Shown here: positions 24,351 to 29,525 of the stretch, piece by piece
Position numbering within the stretch: the first letter of the stretch is position 1
How the letters are laid out: each line of letters begins with the position of its first letter
Origin: Petrolisthes cinctipes
Lineage: Eukaryota; Arthropoda; Malacostraca; Decapoda; Porcellanidae
Length of the DNA stretch: 64,000 nucleotides
Direction of reading: 5' to 3'
Assembly: GCA_033782935.1 (NCBI GenBank)
Contig: JAWQEG010002451.1
Span: 62,001-126,000 of the forward strand
The notes under the pieces: model-generated
What the model was told of the DNA's origin: nothing
The model's database searches: none
The model's input: the letters and a program-made list of their open reading frames with translations, nothing else
Position numbers and translations under genes: made by a program

Positions 24351-25935
24351 ACTTTTTTATATACGTGACAAAATAAACTGGGAAAAGACCATGACAGAAA
24401 GGGAGTGAAAAGACCATGACAGAAAAGGAGTGTCTCATGTAAGTGTACAATACAATGCGGAAAACCAAGTAGAAAATCCTCAGCCAGTCACCGAGTTGAA
24501 TTCCTCCCTCCCTCCCTCACACACACACACACACACACGCACATCCTTCACCCCACGGAAATACCTGCGCTGTTTTCCTGATACTATTTACGAAGAATAT
24601 CAACAGCGTTTTCATAATTGTATTTAATGATTGATGCTGTATTATTATTATTATTCAAAGTATTTTTTTTTTATATATATATATTTGTGTGTAGCGTAGT
24701 ATACAACTTGCTATATTAATTAGTGTGAAGATATAGAGATGTATTAAAATCAACAGGCTATGTAGCACCTCCTCTGAAATGTAGTCAAGATATTGCCAAC
24801 AGCGACTTGGGTTTTATTTTGCAGCATATCAGATCTATCATTCTCTGACTATTGGAACATCTATTACCATTAGCTACAGTACTATTATTTATATACAGAG
24901 TACAGTACTATTTATTATCTATACCTATAAGCGTGTAACCTATAAAAGAGTGCTGAGTCTGTATTGGACAAATCAAATACTCAGTGAGACTTCTTATTTT
25001 ACAAGCTGTAATTCCCTATACAGACGTTGTCATGAATATTTACGCATTTCACATAACACATATAATACTAATCTGTGAAATGGTATGTTGATAGTGACAT
25101 TTACCTTAACATAAAAGGTTATAATAGGCGATTTATATACGTCAACATTGGTGGCGCTGACACTTTGGCCGTCTTCGTACTACTTTTAACGGGAAGGCCA
25201 TACTGTGTCCGATTCCTTTCATACTATCTTCCATTTGGGACCTTTTTCTCCGATGTGTGGCTGTTTCGAGATTCTTTAGGGAAGGGTACTAAAATTAGAA
25301 TATGTTACGTATATTGTTAAATTATAAAAGGCCTTGCAAGAGCTGTATTTTATGTATGTGTTTGTGGGAGCTCTACGAATGAAAACGGACACAATACAGG
25401 CGTCATATCATATCCTAGCAAAGTGAAATTGATGTTAGTTCATTCATACTTTTCAACCTCACACAACAGGCCAACTGTTCACCTCATTATATTAATAAAT
25501 ATTGACATTCACTAGTTCAGGAAGTAGACCTATCTCTATTGTAGTTATCTGATCATTATTCACATTCATGCAGCTTTGATTATTAAGATAAACAGTGTAA
25601 GTTGAAGATTTCAAAAGAAAACTTGACAAACCGATGCTTGGAGTAAACCTGACCACCCTATCCTAACTTTAACCTAACCTAACCTGACCCGGGCCAATCG
25701 ATGACGAAGGAAGATAGGTGCATGCTCGTGTATGGTTAGTTCCGTTTACCTTCTGCAGTATGGGCGAGGCCTCGGGAGTTTGGAAGAGAGTGGCGGGGGC
25801 GTGTGAGGGTCCTGCTTCTGCTGCTGGTGGTGGAGGAGGAGGTGTGGTGGAAGTCTCTGAGAACCTGCTAATGGCTGGAGTGATCAGTACTTTCCCTCGT
25901 CCCAACAGGGGTAATTTTTCCTCCCTGCTTGCCAT
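340..25935 (-). CDS. AAAP-family amino-acid transporter gene, nine coding exons, 3' end off the window
   Basis: Seen: nine GT-AG exons on the minus strand (25750-25935, 12804-12918, 6617-6740, 5199-5311, 4512-4638, 3245-3398, 1844-1931, 1002-1135, 340-412) join without any phase conflict into 371 codons plus one base. The product has a hydrophilic 60-residue N terminus and about eight hydrophobic helices: residues ~76-98, 101-125, 164-180, 199-218, 224-245, 256-276, 293-320 and 332-360. Family hallmarks are the broken first helix containing LPGALVY, the YPGLAEKA loop, the GTPKDL segment after helix 4, and AFQ-FDIHP before helix 7. AAAP proteins (SLC32/36/38, plant AVT) are membrane amino-acid permeases, often proton-coupled, on plasma or lysosomal membranes. 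Family members usually have ~11 helices and ~450 residues, so the last helices lie left of position 1. The family call is firm; subfamily and substrate cannot be given. Confidence 0.9.
1002..1135 (-). CDS. Transporter exon 8 (helices 7 and 8)
   Basis: The acceptor is ATATTCCAG and the donor CCAG|GTATGT. Residues 303-347 run VSGLLFLVVTGASFALYGS, a loop with NILNSFDHGPL, and then YVNMAIVCVQ. The G-x-x-x-YG and NIL elements are usual between helices 7 and 8. Entry phase is 1, exit phase 0. Confidence 0.9.
1844..1931 (-). CDS. Transporter exon 7 (FDIHP segment)
   Basis: The acceptor is CTTACAG and the donor ACTG|GTTGGT. Residues 274-302 read FDIHPVILTVQMDM, then KQRHQLPLALIISFT. F-[DG]-x-HP-x-[IL]-x-T-[IV]-Q-x-DM is one of the best conserved blocks of AAAP permeases. 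The exon is only 88 bp and has no ATG-initiated frame of its own; it was found by looking for the expected block between exons 6 and 8. Confidence 0.9.
2270..3075 (+). pseudogene. Decayed non-LTR retrotransposon reverse-transcriptase fragment
   Basis: Across shifting plus frames one can read, in the correct order, blocks typical of the C-terminal half of non-LTR reverse transcriptases common in arthropods: LKIN-like then KVMVH at ~2320-2350, FKY around 2427, a DIRVKMQ-like block near 2480, LLPTLSYGRETWT near 2583, then LRWYSYVH-MDDDRYW near 2795-2840, and a basic tail ending in (GATGAT)n-GGTGATAAAAAG. Several stops and frameshifts mean it is dead. It lies in the transporter intron between exons 6 and 7, opposite to the gene. 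Family call is from motif memory only. Confidence 0.6.
3245..3398 (-). CDS. Transporter exon 6 (helices 5 and 6)
   Basis: The acceptor is GTTTCAG and the donor CCAG|GTGGTT, a weaker donor (+4 G, not A). Residues 222-273 form helix 5 (TWVGGVSVVVVTGLTLASLF), a proline-rich loop (SYKPPPEVP) and the start of helix 6 (AAYCFGVIAFQ). The next exon continues AFQ with FDIHP. Confidence 0.9.
3690..3876. mobile_element. TA-F hairpin MITE
   Basis: The left end TACACCCACGGACTAAGGT pairs with ACCTTAGTCCGTGGGTA at the right end, and the arms continue imperfectly inward to form one long hairpin of about 187 bp bounded by TA. No coding capacity. It lies in the intron between transporter exons 5 and 6. Confidence 0.75.
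3904..4078. mobile_element. TA-K hairpin MITE
   Basis: Ends TACACTCGTGATAC and GTATCACGAGTGTA are complementary, and the pairing extends inward through CTGACCAG / CTGGTCAG. Length 175 bp, TA-bounded, non-coding. Confidence 0.75.
4077..4223 (-). mobile_element. TA-C MITE, truncated copy
   Basis: Matches the complete TA-C copy at 6400-6578 in reverse orientation, from the terminal TATACTCTCAATCC through AAGTTTCGAAACATTTGACA to ATTCGAAGCAAGCCT. The distal end is missing and a (GA)n run takes over. With the two elements just upstream, three different MITEs are stacked end to end. Confidence 0.65.
4512..4638 (-). CDS. Transporter exon 5 (helix 4, GTPKD motif)
   Basis: The acceptor is TCCTCAG and the donor TTAGG|GTGAGT. 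Residues 180-222 include the helix SFCYWLLVLTVALTPLLWF followed by GTPKDL. This was the segment that identified the gene, because AAAP permeases carry W-x-G-[ST]-PKD here. Confidence 0.92.
4668..4960 (+). repeat. GTGGGTCAGT minisatellite
   Basis: Loose ~30-bp units of the type GTATTGTGTGGGAAAGGAGG-TGGGTCAGTAG repeat about nine times in the intron between transporter exons 4 and 5. The short plus-strand open frame across it is a by-product. Confidence 0.8.
5199..5311 (-). CDS. Transporter exon 4 (YP-x-L-x-EKA loop, helix 3)
   Basis: The acceptor is CCCCCACAG and the donor TTAG|GTGAGT. Residues 142-180 begin RHPYPGLAEKAGG, matching the YP-x-[IL]-G/A-E-x-A loop of the family. They end in NIAIFGAAIPFMLL, helix 3. 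The exon is in phase 2 in, phase 1 out. Confidence 0.9.
5766..5930. repeat. Dispersed repeat L, copy 1
   Basis: Shares long stretches with 11650-11815: TTTGTTGGTAAGCG at one end, AGGACCTG, CACTG-TTCGAAATGA, AAAACACT-like, and GAGGTCAGTATTGCAAA at the other end. No terminal repeats or coding signal were seen, so the type of element is unknown. Confidence 0.6.
6018..6246. mobile_element. TTAA-B hairpin element with internal duplication
   Basis: The B family has arms GATTCCTCCAAAGTATGCCA and TGGAATAGTTTGGAGGAATC around a loop with GGACCAG and AATAATGGTGTTCTG, outer blocks TCTGGAGCAAC and TTGGAGTGCCTTG, and ends TTAAGGGGG / CCCCCTTAA. In this copy the block ending in GATTCCTCCAAAC is present twice, giving 229 bp instead of the usual ~165. 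It ends in the TTAA that starts the next copy. Confidence 0.75.
6243..6603. mobile_element. TTAA-B element interrupted by a TA-C insertion
   Basis: The left part (6243-6399) ends in CCAACACTG. The B consensus then continues TACTCCCTTAA, but here a complete TA-C element (6400-6578) intervenes before CTGTACATACTTCCCCC resumes. It shares a TTAA with the preceding B copy. Confidence 0.7.
6400..6578. mobile_element. TA-C MITE, complete copy nested in a B element
   Basis: Terminal repeats TACACTCGCAATCC and GGATTGCGAGTGTA, with pairing continuing through ATATGTATCC-like and GGATACAAAT. Length 179 bp; TA at each end fits a Tc1/mariner-type target duplication. It is AT-rich inside and non-coding. 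Confidence 0.8.
6617..6740 (-). CDS. Transporter exon 3 (helix 2)
   Basis: The acceptor follows TGTACAG and the donor is ACAG|GTATTG. Residues 101-142 read GWLGFVMFVVLVVVEVY and then TAVLLARSWLIL, which fits AAAP helix 2 and the following conserved loop. The exon enters in phase 1 and leaves in phase 2. It sits directly beside a (TTACA)-rich minisatellite in the upstream intron. Confidence 0.9.
6746..7195 (+). repeat. ACATTACAAAC minisatellite
   Basis: Irregular tandem copies of CATTACAAACTATTACACA and shorter ACATTAC units occupy 450 bp. The sequence TTCCAGCCATCCTGTA occurs just before and just after the array, the first copy overlapping transporter exon 3, so a short exon-edge duplication seems to bracket it. 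The 252-residue open frame here is repeat-driven. Confidence 0.85.
7205..7245 (+). repeat. Poly(A) tract, 41 bp
   Basis: An uninterrupted A run lies between the duplicated CCAGCCATCCTGTA and the start of a B element. It might be a retroelement tail, but no body precedes it. Confidence 0.8.
7250..7413. mobile_element. TTAA-B element
   Basis: Reverse orientation (AGTGTTGGTAATTCTGGAGC first, CACTCCATTGTAATAAAAG last). The right end is CCCCTTTAATTAAC, i.e. the element end plus a second TTAA. The left TTAA is lost next to the poly(A) run. Confidence 0.75.
7451..7782 (+). repeat. (TATG)n microsatellite with TGTTATA punctuation
   Basis: Runs of TATG are broken at intervals by TGTTATATA or TGCTATATA, giving higher-order units of ~110 bp (for example 7490-7590 resembles 7595-7700). 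All three open frames across it are artefacts. Confidence 0.95.
7976..8002 (+). repeat. Poly(A) tract
   Basis: A 27-bp A run follows CCTTAACTGT with no recognisable retroelement body upstream. Confidence 0.6.
8233..8640 (+). repeat. (TG)n minisatellite with ATACGTATG unit
   Basis: Units of ~60 bp contain TAAACTATGCGTGGGGATAC or AACCATGCAAGGGAATACGT followed by a TG run of variable length; about six copies, the first separated by ~110 bp of other sequence. Confidence 0.85.
9459..9625. mobile_element. TTAA-B element
   Basis: Starts TAATAAAGGGGGGTAATTAA and ends AACACAAAATTTCCCCATTA; both terminal TTAAs are mutated. The arms are intact. Confidence 0.75.
10070..10283. mobile_element. TTAA-A hairpin elements fused head to head
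   Basis: The A family has ends TTAAGGGACCCTGTGAT / ATCACAGGGTCCCTTAA, inner blocks GAAAATTGGAGG, GAGTCCTTCAAATATTGCCA, CGAAACACCACC, GAGCTTGTTTCGTGGCATAG and TCAGGAGGAATCAGAAGCC, usually 150-170 bp. Here one left-oriented copy runs into a second in opposite orientation at CAGATGCCACCAAGG-TTTCTG, creating a palindrome of roughly 65 bp per arm. The second copy loses its end after GGAGGACTCCC. Confidence 0.75.
10312..10474. mobile_element. TTAA-B element, diverged
   Basis: Reverse orientation, with AGTGTTGGTAAATCTGGAGC at the left and GGCACTCCAGTGTACCAAAA at the right. The hairpin arms have several changes (CAATTCCTACAAACAATTC). Confidence 0.7.
10475..11649. other. Stretch without a recognised gene (transporter intron 2)
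   Basis: Unique-looking AT-rich DNA with small (CA)n at 11158 and (CT)n at 11258. The ORF at 11428-11661 has no family features. Confidence 0.5.
11650..11815. repeat. Dispersed repeat L, copy 2
   Basis: Partner of 5766-5930 in the same orientation; the two differ by scattered substitutions and small indels. Boundaries are where similarity fades. Confidence 0.6.
12021..12113. mobile_element. TA-D MITE, 93 bp
   Basis: Terminal repeats TACAGTCGGCAAAA and TTTTTTTGCCGACTGTA, TA-bounded, 65 bp of AT-rich interior. The TACAG start is usual for Tc1/mariner-derived MITEs. Confidence 0.85.
12390..12803 (+). repeat. Imperfect ACA/CTA/CCA trinucleotide tract
   Basis: About 400 bp of mixed ACA, CTA and CCA triplets that are open in several frames on both strands. 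It ends within one base of the exon 2 donor of the transporter, so the first intronic bases there are repeat-derived. Confidence 0.9.
12804..12918 (-). CDS. Transporter exon 2 (first membrane helix)
   Basis: The acceptor is a tandem CAGCAG after CCCCATG, so the exon begins at 12918 or 12915, both in phase 0. The donor is TGTG|GTGAGT at 12804, ending in phase 1. The exon encodes a glycine-rich linker and then a helix containing LPIVSLPGALVY, the discontinuous helix 1 typical of AAAP permeases. Trinucleotide repeats start immediately beyond the donor and run to about 12390. Confidence 0.88.
12915..12920 (-). promoter_or_regulatory. Tandem NAGNAG acceptor before transporter exon 2
   Basis: The acceptor sequence is CAGCAG immediately before GTGAAC. 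Use of the proximal or distal AG adds or removes one glutamine (residue 63) and leaves the frame intact. NAGNAG acceptors are a known source of one-residue isoforms. Which AG is used cannot be told from DNA. Confidence 0.6.
13421..13600. mobile_element. Degenerate TTAA-G-like element
   Basis: Contains AATGGAGGGCTACTGAATCC, an ACTATACTTGGAAAC block and TTGGTGGGAATCAGT in the order expected for the G family, but the ends are gone. Weak call. Confidence 0.4.
13608..13768. mobile_element. TTAA-B element, joined to an A element
   Basis: Complete: CTTTAAGGGGGAAATTTTG at left and AAGAATTACCCCCTTAA at right. The final TTAA is also the first TTAA of the A element at 13765. Confidence 0.85.
13765..13924. 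mobile_element. TTAA-A element, joined to a B element
   Basis: Complete, 160 bp: TTAAGGACCCTGTGATCGTG at left, ACATCACAGGGTTCTTTAA at right. Confidence 0.85.
14164..14483 (+). repeat. (CA)n minisatellite, AATACCTGTTACCTATGCC unit
   Basis: Six units of a (CA)n run followed by GCAATACCTGTTACCTATGC and CTTCTT; the array ends in a 50-bp (CT)n run. Its three open frames are by-products. Confidence 0.9.
14770..15016 (+). repeat. (GA)n tract with poly-G interruptions
   Basis: Four (GA)n blocks separated by GGGGGGGGGAATCA (twice) and ACGAGAGTGGAAAAATCA. The repeated AATCA spacer suggests block duplication. Confidence 0.95.
15661..15880 (+). repeat. (GA)n tract beside the DIRS-like element
   Basis: Two (GA)n blocks each followed by AAAGAAGAACG-GGGGAAAAT. 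Ends about 70 bp before the left end of the element at 15953. Confidence 0.95.
15964..16173 (+). repeat. Left inverted terminal repeat of the DIRS-like element
   Basis: Begins GTGAAACCAGTACAGCTGG and ends CGCTCGTCCACTC. It is the reverse complement of 22942-23151. Only 11 bp (15953-15963) lie outside it at this end. Confidence 0.9.
16174..18300 (+). other. DIRS-like element, 5' interior, G/T-rich, no clear gene
   Basis: Rich in GGGGTTTTTTC words and in CACGTG palindromes (three close copies at 16844-16900 as CCCCACGTGG). Two related segments, 17265-17335 and 18145-18200, each carry CACGTGTTAACCCC-TTTTTT and CTCCCGCAGTC, which resembles a polypyrimidine tract plus 3' splice site. Overlapping open frames of 60-140 codons are low-complexity and I see no family in them. 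Confidence 0.5.
18300..18780 (+). pseudogene. Decayed coding stretch in the DIRS-like element (Gag-like, tentative)
   Basis: Across frame shifts, a serine/proline-rich stretch (SESPSPSLDGSVPPF) is followed by Arg-Ser-rich sequence (SSRSRGCKHESRRRSRP; later RTRSKSRSRGSKCS). A basic, RS-rich protein would suit an RNA-binding Gag, which is the first gene of DIRS elements, but no zinc knuckle or capsid motif is visible. Broken by stops. Confidence 0.3.
18780..19620 (+). repeat. Tandem CCTAGG-rich repeat inside the DIRS-like element
   Basis: Six units of 100-118 bp, each with CAGCCAAGGACCCGG, GGTACTGACTG, AGGACCTGGCCAGCTAGG and CATGCACAACCTAG. Then three 24-bp units of TACCTGGACCTGAACCTAGT. The CCTAGG/CTAGG words make many small palindromes. 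Confidence 0.85.
19621..21180 (+). pseudogene. Decayed coding stretch of the DIRS-like element, unassigned
   Basis: High-GC sequence with open frames at 20450-20734 (proline-rich, TIATVPVPEPALLTFPAASP) and 20577-21326 (Arg/Pro-rich, 249 codons) in different frames. Neither shows reverse transcriptase, RNase H, methyltransferase or recombinase motifs. The proline-rich frame reads more like protein than the 249-codon one. Both could be leftovers of Gag or chance. Confidence 0.3.
21180..22630 (+). repeat. Three ~260-bp repeats with poly-G in the DIRS-like element
   Basis: Units at about 21180-21400, 22080-22320 and 22345-22625. Each has TCTCGGGAT, an inverted pair around CCATAGCC (best in unit 1: ACCTAGG-CCATAG-CCTAGGT), GAGGAC, a run of 10 or more G, CCTCGAG, AAAGACTT and TCTATAACAGAAT. 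Units 2 and 3 are closer to each other than to unit 1. Confidence 0.75.
22787..22888 (-). repeat. Internal complementary region (circle-junction copy) of the DIRS-like element
   Basis: 22787-22822 is the complement of 15953-15988 and 22823-22888 is the complement of 23135-23200, with no base between the two parts. The joint therefore defines both element ends to the base. The right part includes the short stem GCGGCT-AGA-AGCCGC, also at the right terminus. Confidence 0.88.
22942..23151 (-). repeat. Right inverted terminal repeat of the DIRS-like element
   Basis: Reverse complement of 15964-16173. A further 49 bp of unique terminal sequence (23152-23200) follows, including a GCGGCTAGAAGCCGC hairpin. 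Confidence 0.9.
23286..23545 (+). repeat. (TAGG)n-like degenerate tract
   Basis: GGTAGGTAGGTGGGTAGG-type tetranucleotide repeat with AGGCAG interruptions, starting 85 bp right of the DIRS-like element. Confidence 0.85.
23798..23963. mobile_element. TTAA-A element
   Basis: Complete: CTTAAGAACCCTGTGATC at left and CATCACAGGGTCCCTTAA at right; the loop holds an extra TACTGTACAGTA palindrome. Confidence 0.85.
24184..24347 (+). repeat. Two long (GA)n runs
   Basis: The runs are each followed by a related segment (CACTTTATTATATACATGAC / CACTTTTTTATATACGTGAC then AAAATAAACTG), a ~100-bp tandem duplication. Confidence 0.95.
24350..25668. other. Stretch without a recognised gene (transporter intron 1)
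   Basis: AT-rich unique DNA with a small (CA)n at 24518. The 81-codon plus frame at 25075-25320 has no recognisable domain. Confidence 0.5.
25750..25935 (-). CDS. Transporter exon 1 (start codon, residues 1-62)
   Basis: The ATG is at 25935-25933 and the exon ends at AAG|GTAAAC in phase 0. It encodes a cytoplasmic tail with a dileucine-like EEKLPLL near the start, a run of six prolines and no membrane helix. Acidic-dileucine motifs can direct endosomal or lysosomal sorting, so a lysosomal location is possible but only inferred. No other in-frame ATG further upstream was found. The upstream DNA is a CT-rich minisatellite without a clear TATA box. Confidence 0.8.
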
Positions 25936-25939
25936 CTCT

Positions 25940-26130
25940 TCTGTCTGTCTTTTGATTGGCTCTCTCTCGTGGTTACTGTCTCTTTCTTTCCTGTCTGTCT
26001 TTTGTCTGTCTCGTGGTCACAGTTTCTCTCCTGTCTGCCTTTTGTCTGTCACGTGGTCACTATTTTTTTCTCTCTGCCTTTTGTCTGTCTCTTTCTTCTC
26101 CCTGCCTTTGATCTGTCTTGTGGTCACTAT
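25940..26130 (+). repeat. CT-rich minisatellite upstream of the transporter start
   Basis: Units of ~50 bp with CCTGTCTGCCTTTTGTCTGT and CGTGGTCAC, four copies. On the transporter strand it is GA-rich and may lie in the 5' leader or promoter. Confidence 0.75.
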
Positions 26131-26471
26131 CTATCACTAATTACTCTCCGTGTGTTGTGTTTCTTGCCCTCCTGTCTGCCTCACGGGTTGTGCTGTGGAG
26201 AAAGAAGAAGCGATAGTCAGTAATCAAATCAAAGCACCTCAATATTTACATTATATAATTATGAAACATTATATTTTGGGAATGTTGTAGAGTAAATAAA
26301 GTATAAATATCTCTGGTAGTAATAATGTATCAAATGATTCAATATAACTGGCCAACTACACTACATATAGTCTGCAAGATAAGTTATAATATCAAGGTCA
26401 ACGGTGTAGTGTTAATTTCGGTGAATCTGCAATGCCATCTGATGAGTTAACAGTATATGATTAATGTAGTG

Positions 26472-26615
26472 TACAGTTGCAGACATTATGAAACAGACAC
26501 ACTTGAAACATTGAGCATAGGGTAGGATGAGACGTTGTGTGTCGTACCGTGTCGTATTCTATGCTTGATAAGGGGCCTGTATGGAGTGTGTCTGTTTCAT
26601 GTGTCCGCAACTGTA
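26472..26615. mobile_element. TA-E MITE
   Basis: Terminal repeats TACAGTTGCAGACA and TGTCCGCAACTGTA, with the inner arms GAAACAGACACACTT / AGTGTGTCTGTTTC; 144 bp, TA-bounded. The second copy is at 58710-59046. Confidence 0.85.
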
Positions 26616-26860
26616 CAATAGGCGACATACATTCAAGGCCTATACTTAAGCATGGTGTTAAAAAAAAAAATGATAGGTGGTACAGTACATTCAAGTGGGT
26701 TTTCTATGTTGGACGAAATGAAGACCATCTGCATATTAGCCTACCACAAACTAAATGATCGTAAAATAGGTCCTGGCCAACTTGTATACATTAATAATAT
26801 TACTGTTTCCTGGAATAGCCTTTTAAGAAACGTTCAACACTCTAATAAGAGATGTCCCGC

Positions 26861-27042
26861 TTAAGGGATATTATAGTTCACTTTTGGAACATACGTATAT
26901 ATATTAGACTCAGATTAGAGCGTCTTAGATTCCTCCAAAGTATGCCAGGGAACAGAACCAGCTTAACAAAATTAGTGGTGGCCTGTTGCTTGGAATAGTT
27001 TGGAGGAATCACTTGTTCCAGATTTGCTAATATTAAATTGTG
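26861..27042. mobile_element. TTAA-B element, diverged
   Basis: Left end TTAAGGGATATTATAGTTCA, arms intact (GATTCCTCCAAAGTATGCCA), outer right end eroded after GATTTGCTAATA. Confidence 0.7.
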
Positions 27043-27290
27043 TACTACCTATATCGCCTTTCCACCAACACCAAGCCACAATACATCGCTCACTCAACAC
27101 CCTTTCTCTCGCTTCCACGTGACCAGCCGGGTAATAAACGATCTCCCTCCCACCACGAGAATAATTGCCAGACATCACCACACATCACAATACACCAATG
27201 ACAACCAACCAAACCATACATACACATACAGACAGCTATCATCTACGAAAACAAAACAAAAATAAATAAAAACGAGACCCTTAATAAAAG
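27043..27290 (+). other. Possible retroelement 3' fragment
   Basis: C/A-rich sequence with a frame reading HPFSRFHVTSRVINDLPPTT and ending in AAAACAAAAATAAATAAAAA. The tail and the short conserved-looking block suggest a retroelement end; not established. Confidence 0.25.
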
Positions 27291-27384
27291 ATACAACGTG
27301 TGAATAGTCGTAGTGTACAATCCTAGTCACTGTTTAAAAGTAGTAGTAGTAGTAGTAGTTTGAGGTGGGAGGCTATTGGTAGGC

Positions 27385-27540
27385 TTAAAGGACCCTGTGA
27401 TATAGTAAAAAAAATTGTTAGGTTAATGAGTCCTTCAAATATTGCCACGAAACACCACCTACATTGAATGAGCTTGTTTCGTGGCATAGTCAGGATGAAT
27501 CAGAAGCCTCCAATTCTCATACATTATCATAGAGTCAGTA
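27385..27540. mobile_element. TTAA-A element, right end eroded
   Basis: Left end CTTAAAGGACCCTGTGATA; right end degenerate (TTATCATAGAGTCAGTAAC). Confidence 0.75.
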
Positions 27541-27654
27541 ACAATAACAAAAATAATGGTGTAACAGTAGGCTGGAGTTGCCATATTTGGTGTTACAGAA
27601 GCGAGGAAATGCCTTCTTTATCCGGCTCAGGCTAGGCTACACACTGTAAGATAA

Positions 27655-27945
27655 CAACACTTGTCTTTATATCTACCCCACAACACCATAGCAACACCAT
27701 CAAACACTTTATATCTACACCACAACACTATAACAACACCATCAAACACTTTATATCTACCCCACAACACTATAACAACACCATCAACACTTTATATCAA
27801 CACCATAGCAACACCATCAACACTATATCTACCCACAACACCATCAACACTTTATATCAACACCATCAACACTATATCTACCCCACAACACTATAACAAC
27901 ACCATCAACACTTTATATCAACACCACAACACAACAATAATCTAC
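27655..27945 (+). repeat. ACACCATCAACACTTTATAT minisatellite
   Basis: Units of 25-48 bp combining CACCATCAACACTTTATATC, AACACTATAACAA and CTACCCCACA. The 131-codon frame across it is a by-product. Confidence 0.85.
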
Positions 27946-28112
27946 AAGTTACATCAATGCATAACACCAAACCCAACACATTTTCATAAATATCCATCCA
28001 TCGTATCTCATGCACCACTTTTTTTTTCTTTTTCTTTTTTTTGGCAGAGATATTAAAAAGAAGTCTGGCGTAAGTTCATATATTTACAAAGTACATGCAG
28101 TTGTTTATTGAT

Positions 28113-28285
28113 TTAAGGGGGTAATGTTGGCTGTCGACGCATTGGAGTCCTTCAAATATTGCCACGAAACACACACACACACACACACACCTACTGTATA
28201 TGGAAGGAGCTTGTTTTGTGGCGTAGGCAGGAGGAATCAGCAGAAGCCTCCACTTTTCATACACGTTCACAGCTAGGGTCCTTAA
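28113..28285. mobile_element. TTAA-A element with a (CA)n loop and a B-like left end
   Basis: Starts TTAAGGGGGTAATGTTGG, as in B, but continues with A-type GAGTCCTTCAAATATTGCCA. The A loop holds (CA)11. It may be a recombinant of the two families. Confidence 0.7.
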
Positions 28286-28289
28286 CCTC

Positions 28290-28899
28290 AAAATGAAACA
28301 AATCAGGCGTGGACAGCATTCATAATCATGGATCTAAGTACAGTACAGTCGAGGCTGGCTGGAAATTTACAAGAGGATAGAATGATGGTTGATAGGATTT
28401 CCGGCCTCCAAAATAATACCCTTCCTGTAGTTGTTGTTTGTCTAGAGTTTGGGAGATTTTATATGTCACGTTGTCATCATCACAGACTTTATAAATCACA
28501 AGTTAACAAATATAATAAACTCTTAATTTGTTTACGTTATTTTTAATTACAAGTTAACAGTTACAATAAAGTTGGTGTGAACGAAAGGTTGTTTGTTTTA
28601 TCTTAAAGTATACAGGCATAAATAACAAACAATTCTCAGCATTATCCACAAACCATATTATACAGTACTCATAACATTTCTCATAGATTTTGCTTGTGTG
28701 TGTTTGTACATTATGCTTCCTCGGTGCCCACTCAATCAACAGGAAGATAAAACAATGATATTTTACATTGTTACTTTTTCTCCCACATCTTTTCATACGT
28801 GTTAGTAACTTGGTGCTCACGTGGCTGGTGAACGTATACGAAGAAGAAATGTGCGCTCTCTCTCTCTCTCTCAACGCCTACGTATTCCACCTTGTTTAC
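28290..28899. other. Stretch without a recognised gene
   Basis: AT-rich sequence with ATAACAAACAATTC-type words; ends in a short (CT)n at 28858. No gene seen. Confidence 0.5.
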
Positions 28900-29211
28900 T
28901 CATGAAGTATACGTTCGTTCTTGACCAACCACGTGAGTTACATTCTTCAAGCTGATTGGTTCAAAGGTATCGCGTGGGGAAAAGATGGTGCAATATCGTA
29001 CGTATGGTGCGGCTCCCTGGCCCTGTCCCTGGTAACATTGCATCATCATTCTGAGGGTGTAGTGGTCTGAGTGGAGCATGGTATGACTGTAGGTTAGTAG
29101 CTGGCGTACACGAGTAACGAGTGGATGTACAGTGCTGTCGCTCCTGCCACACCACTCGACTCTGCTCCATCCAGCTGTCTTGTCTTGGCCCGCACTTTGG
29201 AGCAAACTCAT
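28900..29211 (-). CDS. Doubtful open frame, possible exon or small gene
   Basis: A 103-codon minus frame with mixed composition, including TRVRQLLTYSHTMLHSDHY and TLRMMMQCYQGQGQG. It looks less repetitive than its surroundings but I recognise no family. It overlaps DNA expected to hold the promoter of the bZIP-like gene at 29526, so it may be chance. Confidence 0.2.
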   Translation of the reverse strand: MSLLQSAGQDKTAGWSRVEWCGRSDSTVHPLVTRVRQLLTYSHTMLHSDHYTLRMMMQCYQGQGQGAAPYVRYCTIFSPRDTFEPISLKNVTHVVGQERTYTS

Positions 29212-29314
29212 TCTCGCAACGACAGATGACTATTTATCTACTTCAGAGAAAACACCCACTGCTATTTCGTACCTACGCAAGGAAGCTGATTGGGTGGTGA
29301 CAGTGACGAAGAGT

Positions 29315-29320
29315 TATATA
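29315..29320 (+). promoter_or_regulatory. Candidate TATA box of bZIP-like gene 1
   Basis: TTATATA in the context GAGTTATATACGTGG, with CTGATTGGG (inverted CCAAT-like) about 25 bp upstream and a possible initiator CTCATT at 29343. This would give a leader of ~180 nt. Sequence inspection only. Confidence 0.3.
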
Positions 29321-29525
29321 CGTGGATGTGTATAAGGAACTCCCTCATTAACCTCTATGAAAAGAGAACTACCGAAACTGAAAGTGTTGTGACGGTGAAG
29401 TGAAGGGTTTGCTCACTTTCATTGACGCATGTGATATACACTTCCTTCCAACAACCTCCAAGAGAAGAAGTAGAGGTAAAGTACATGTATTAAAAGATAG
29501 TGAGGTGAATTAAGAACTTATAGTG

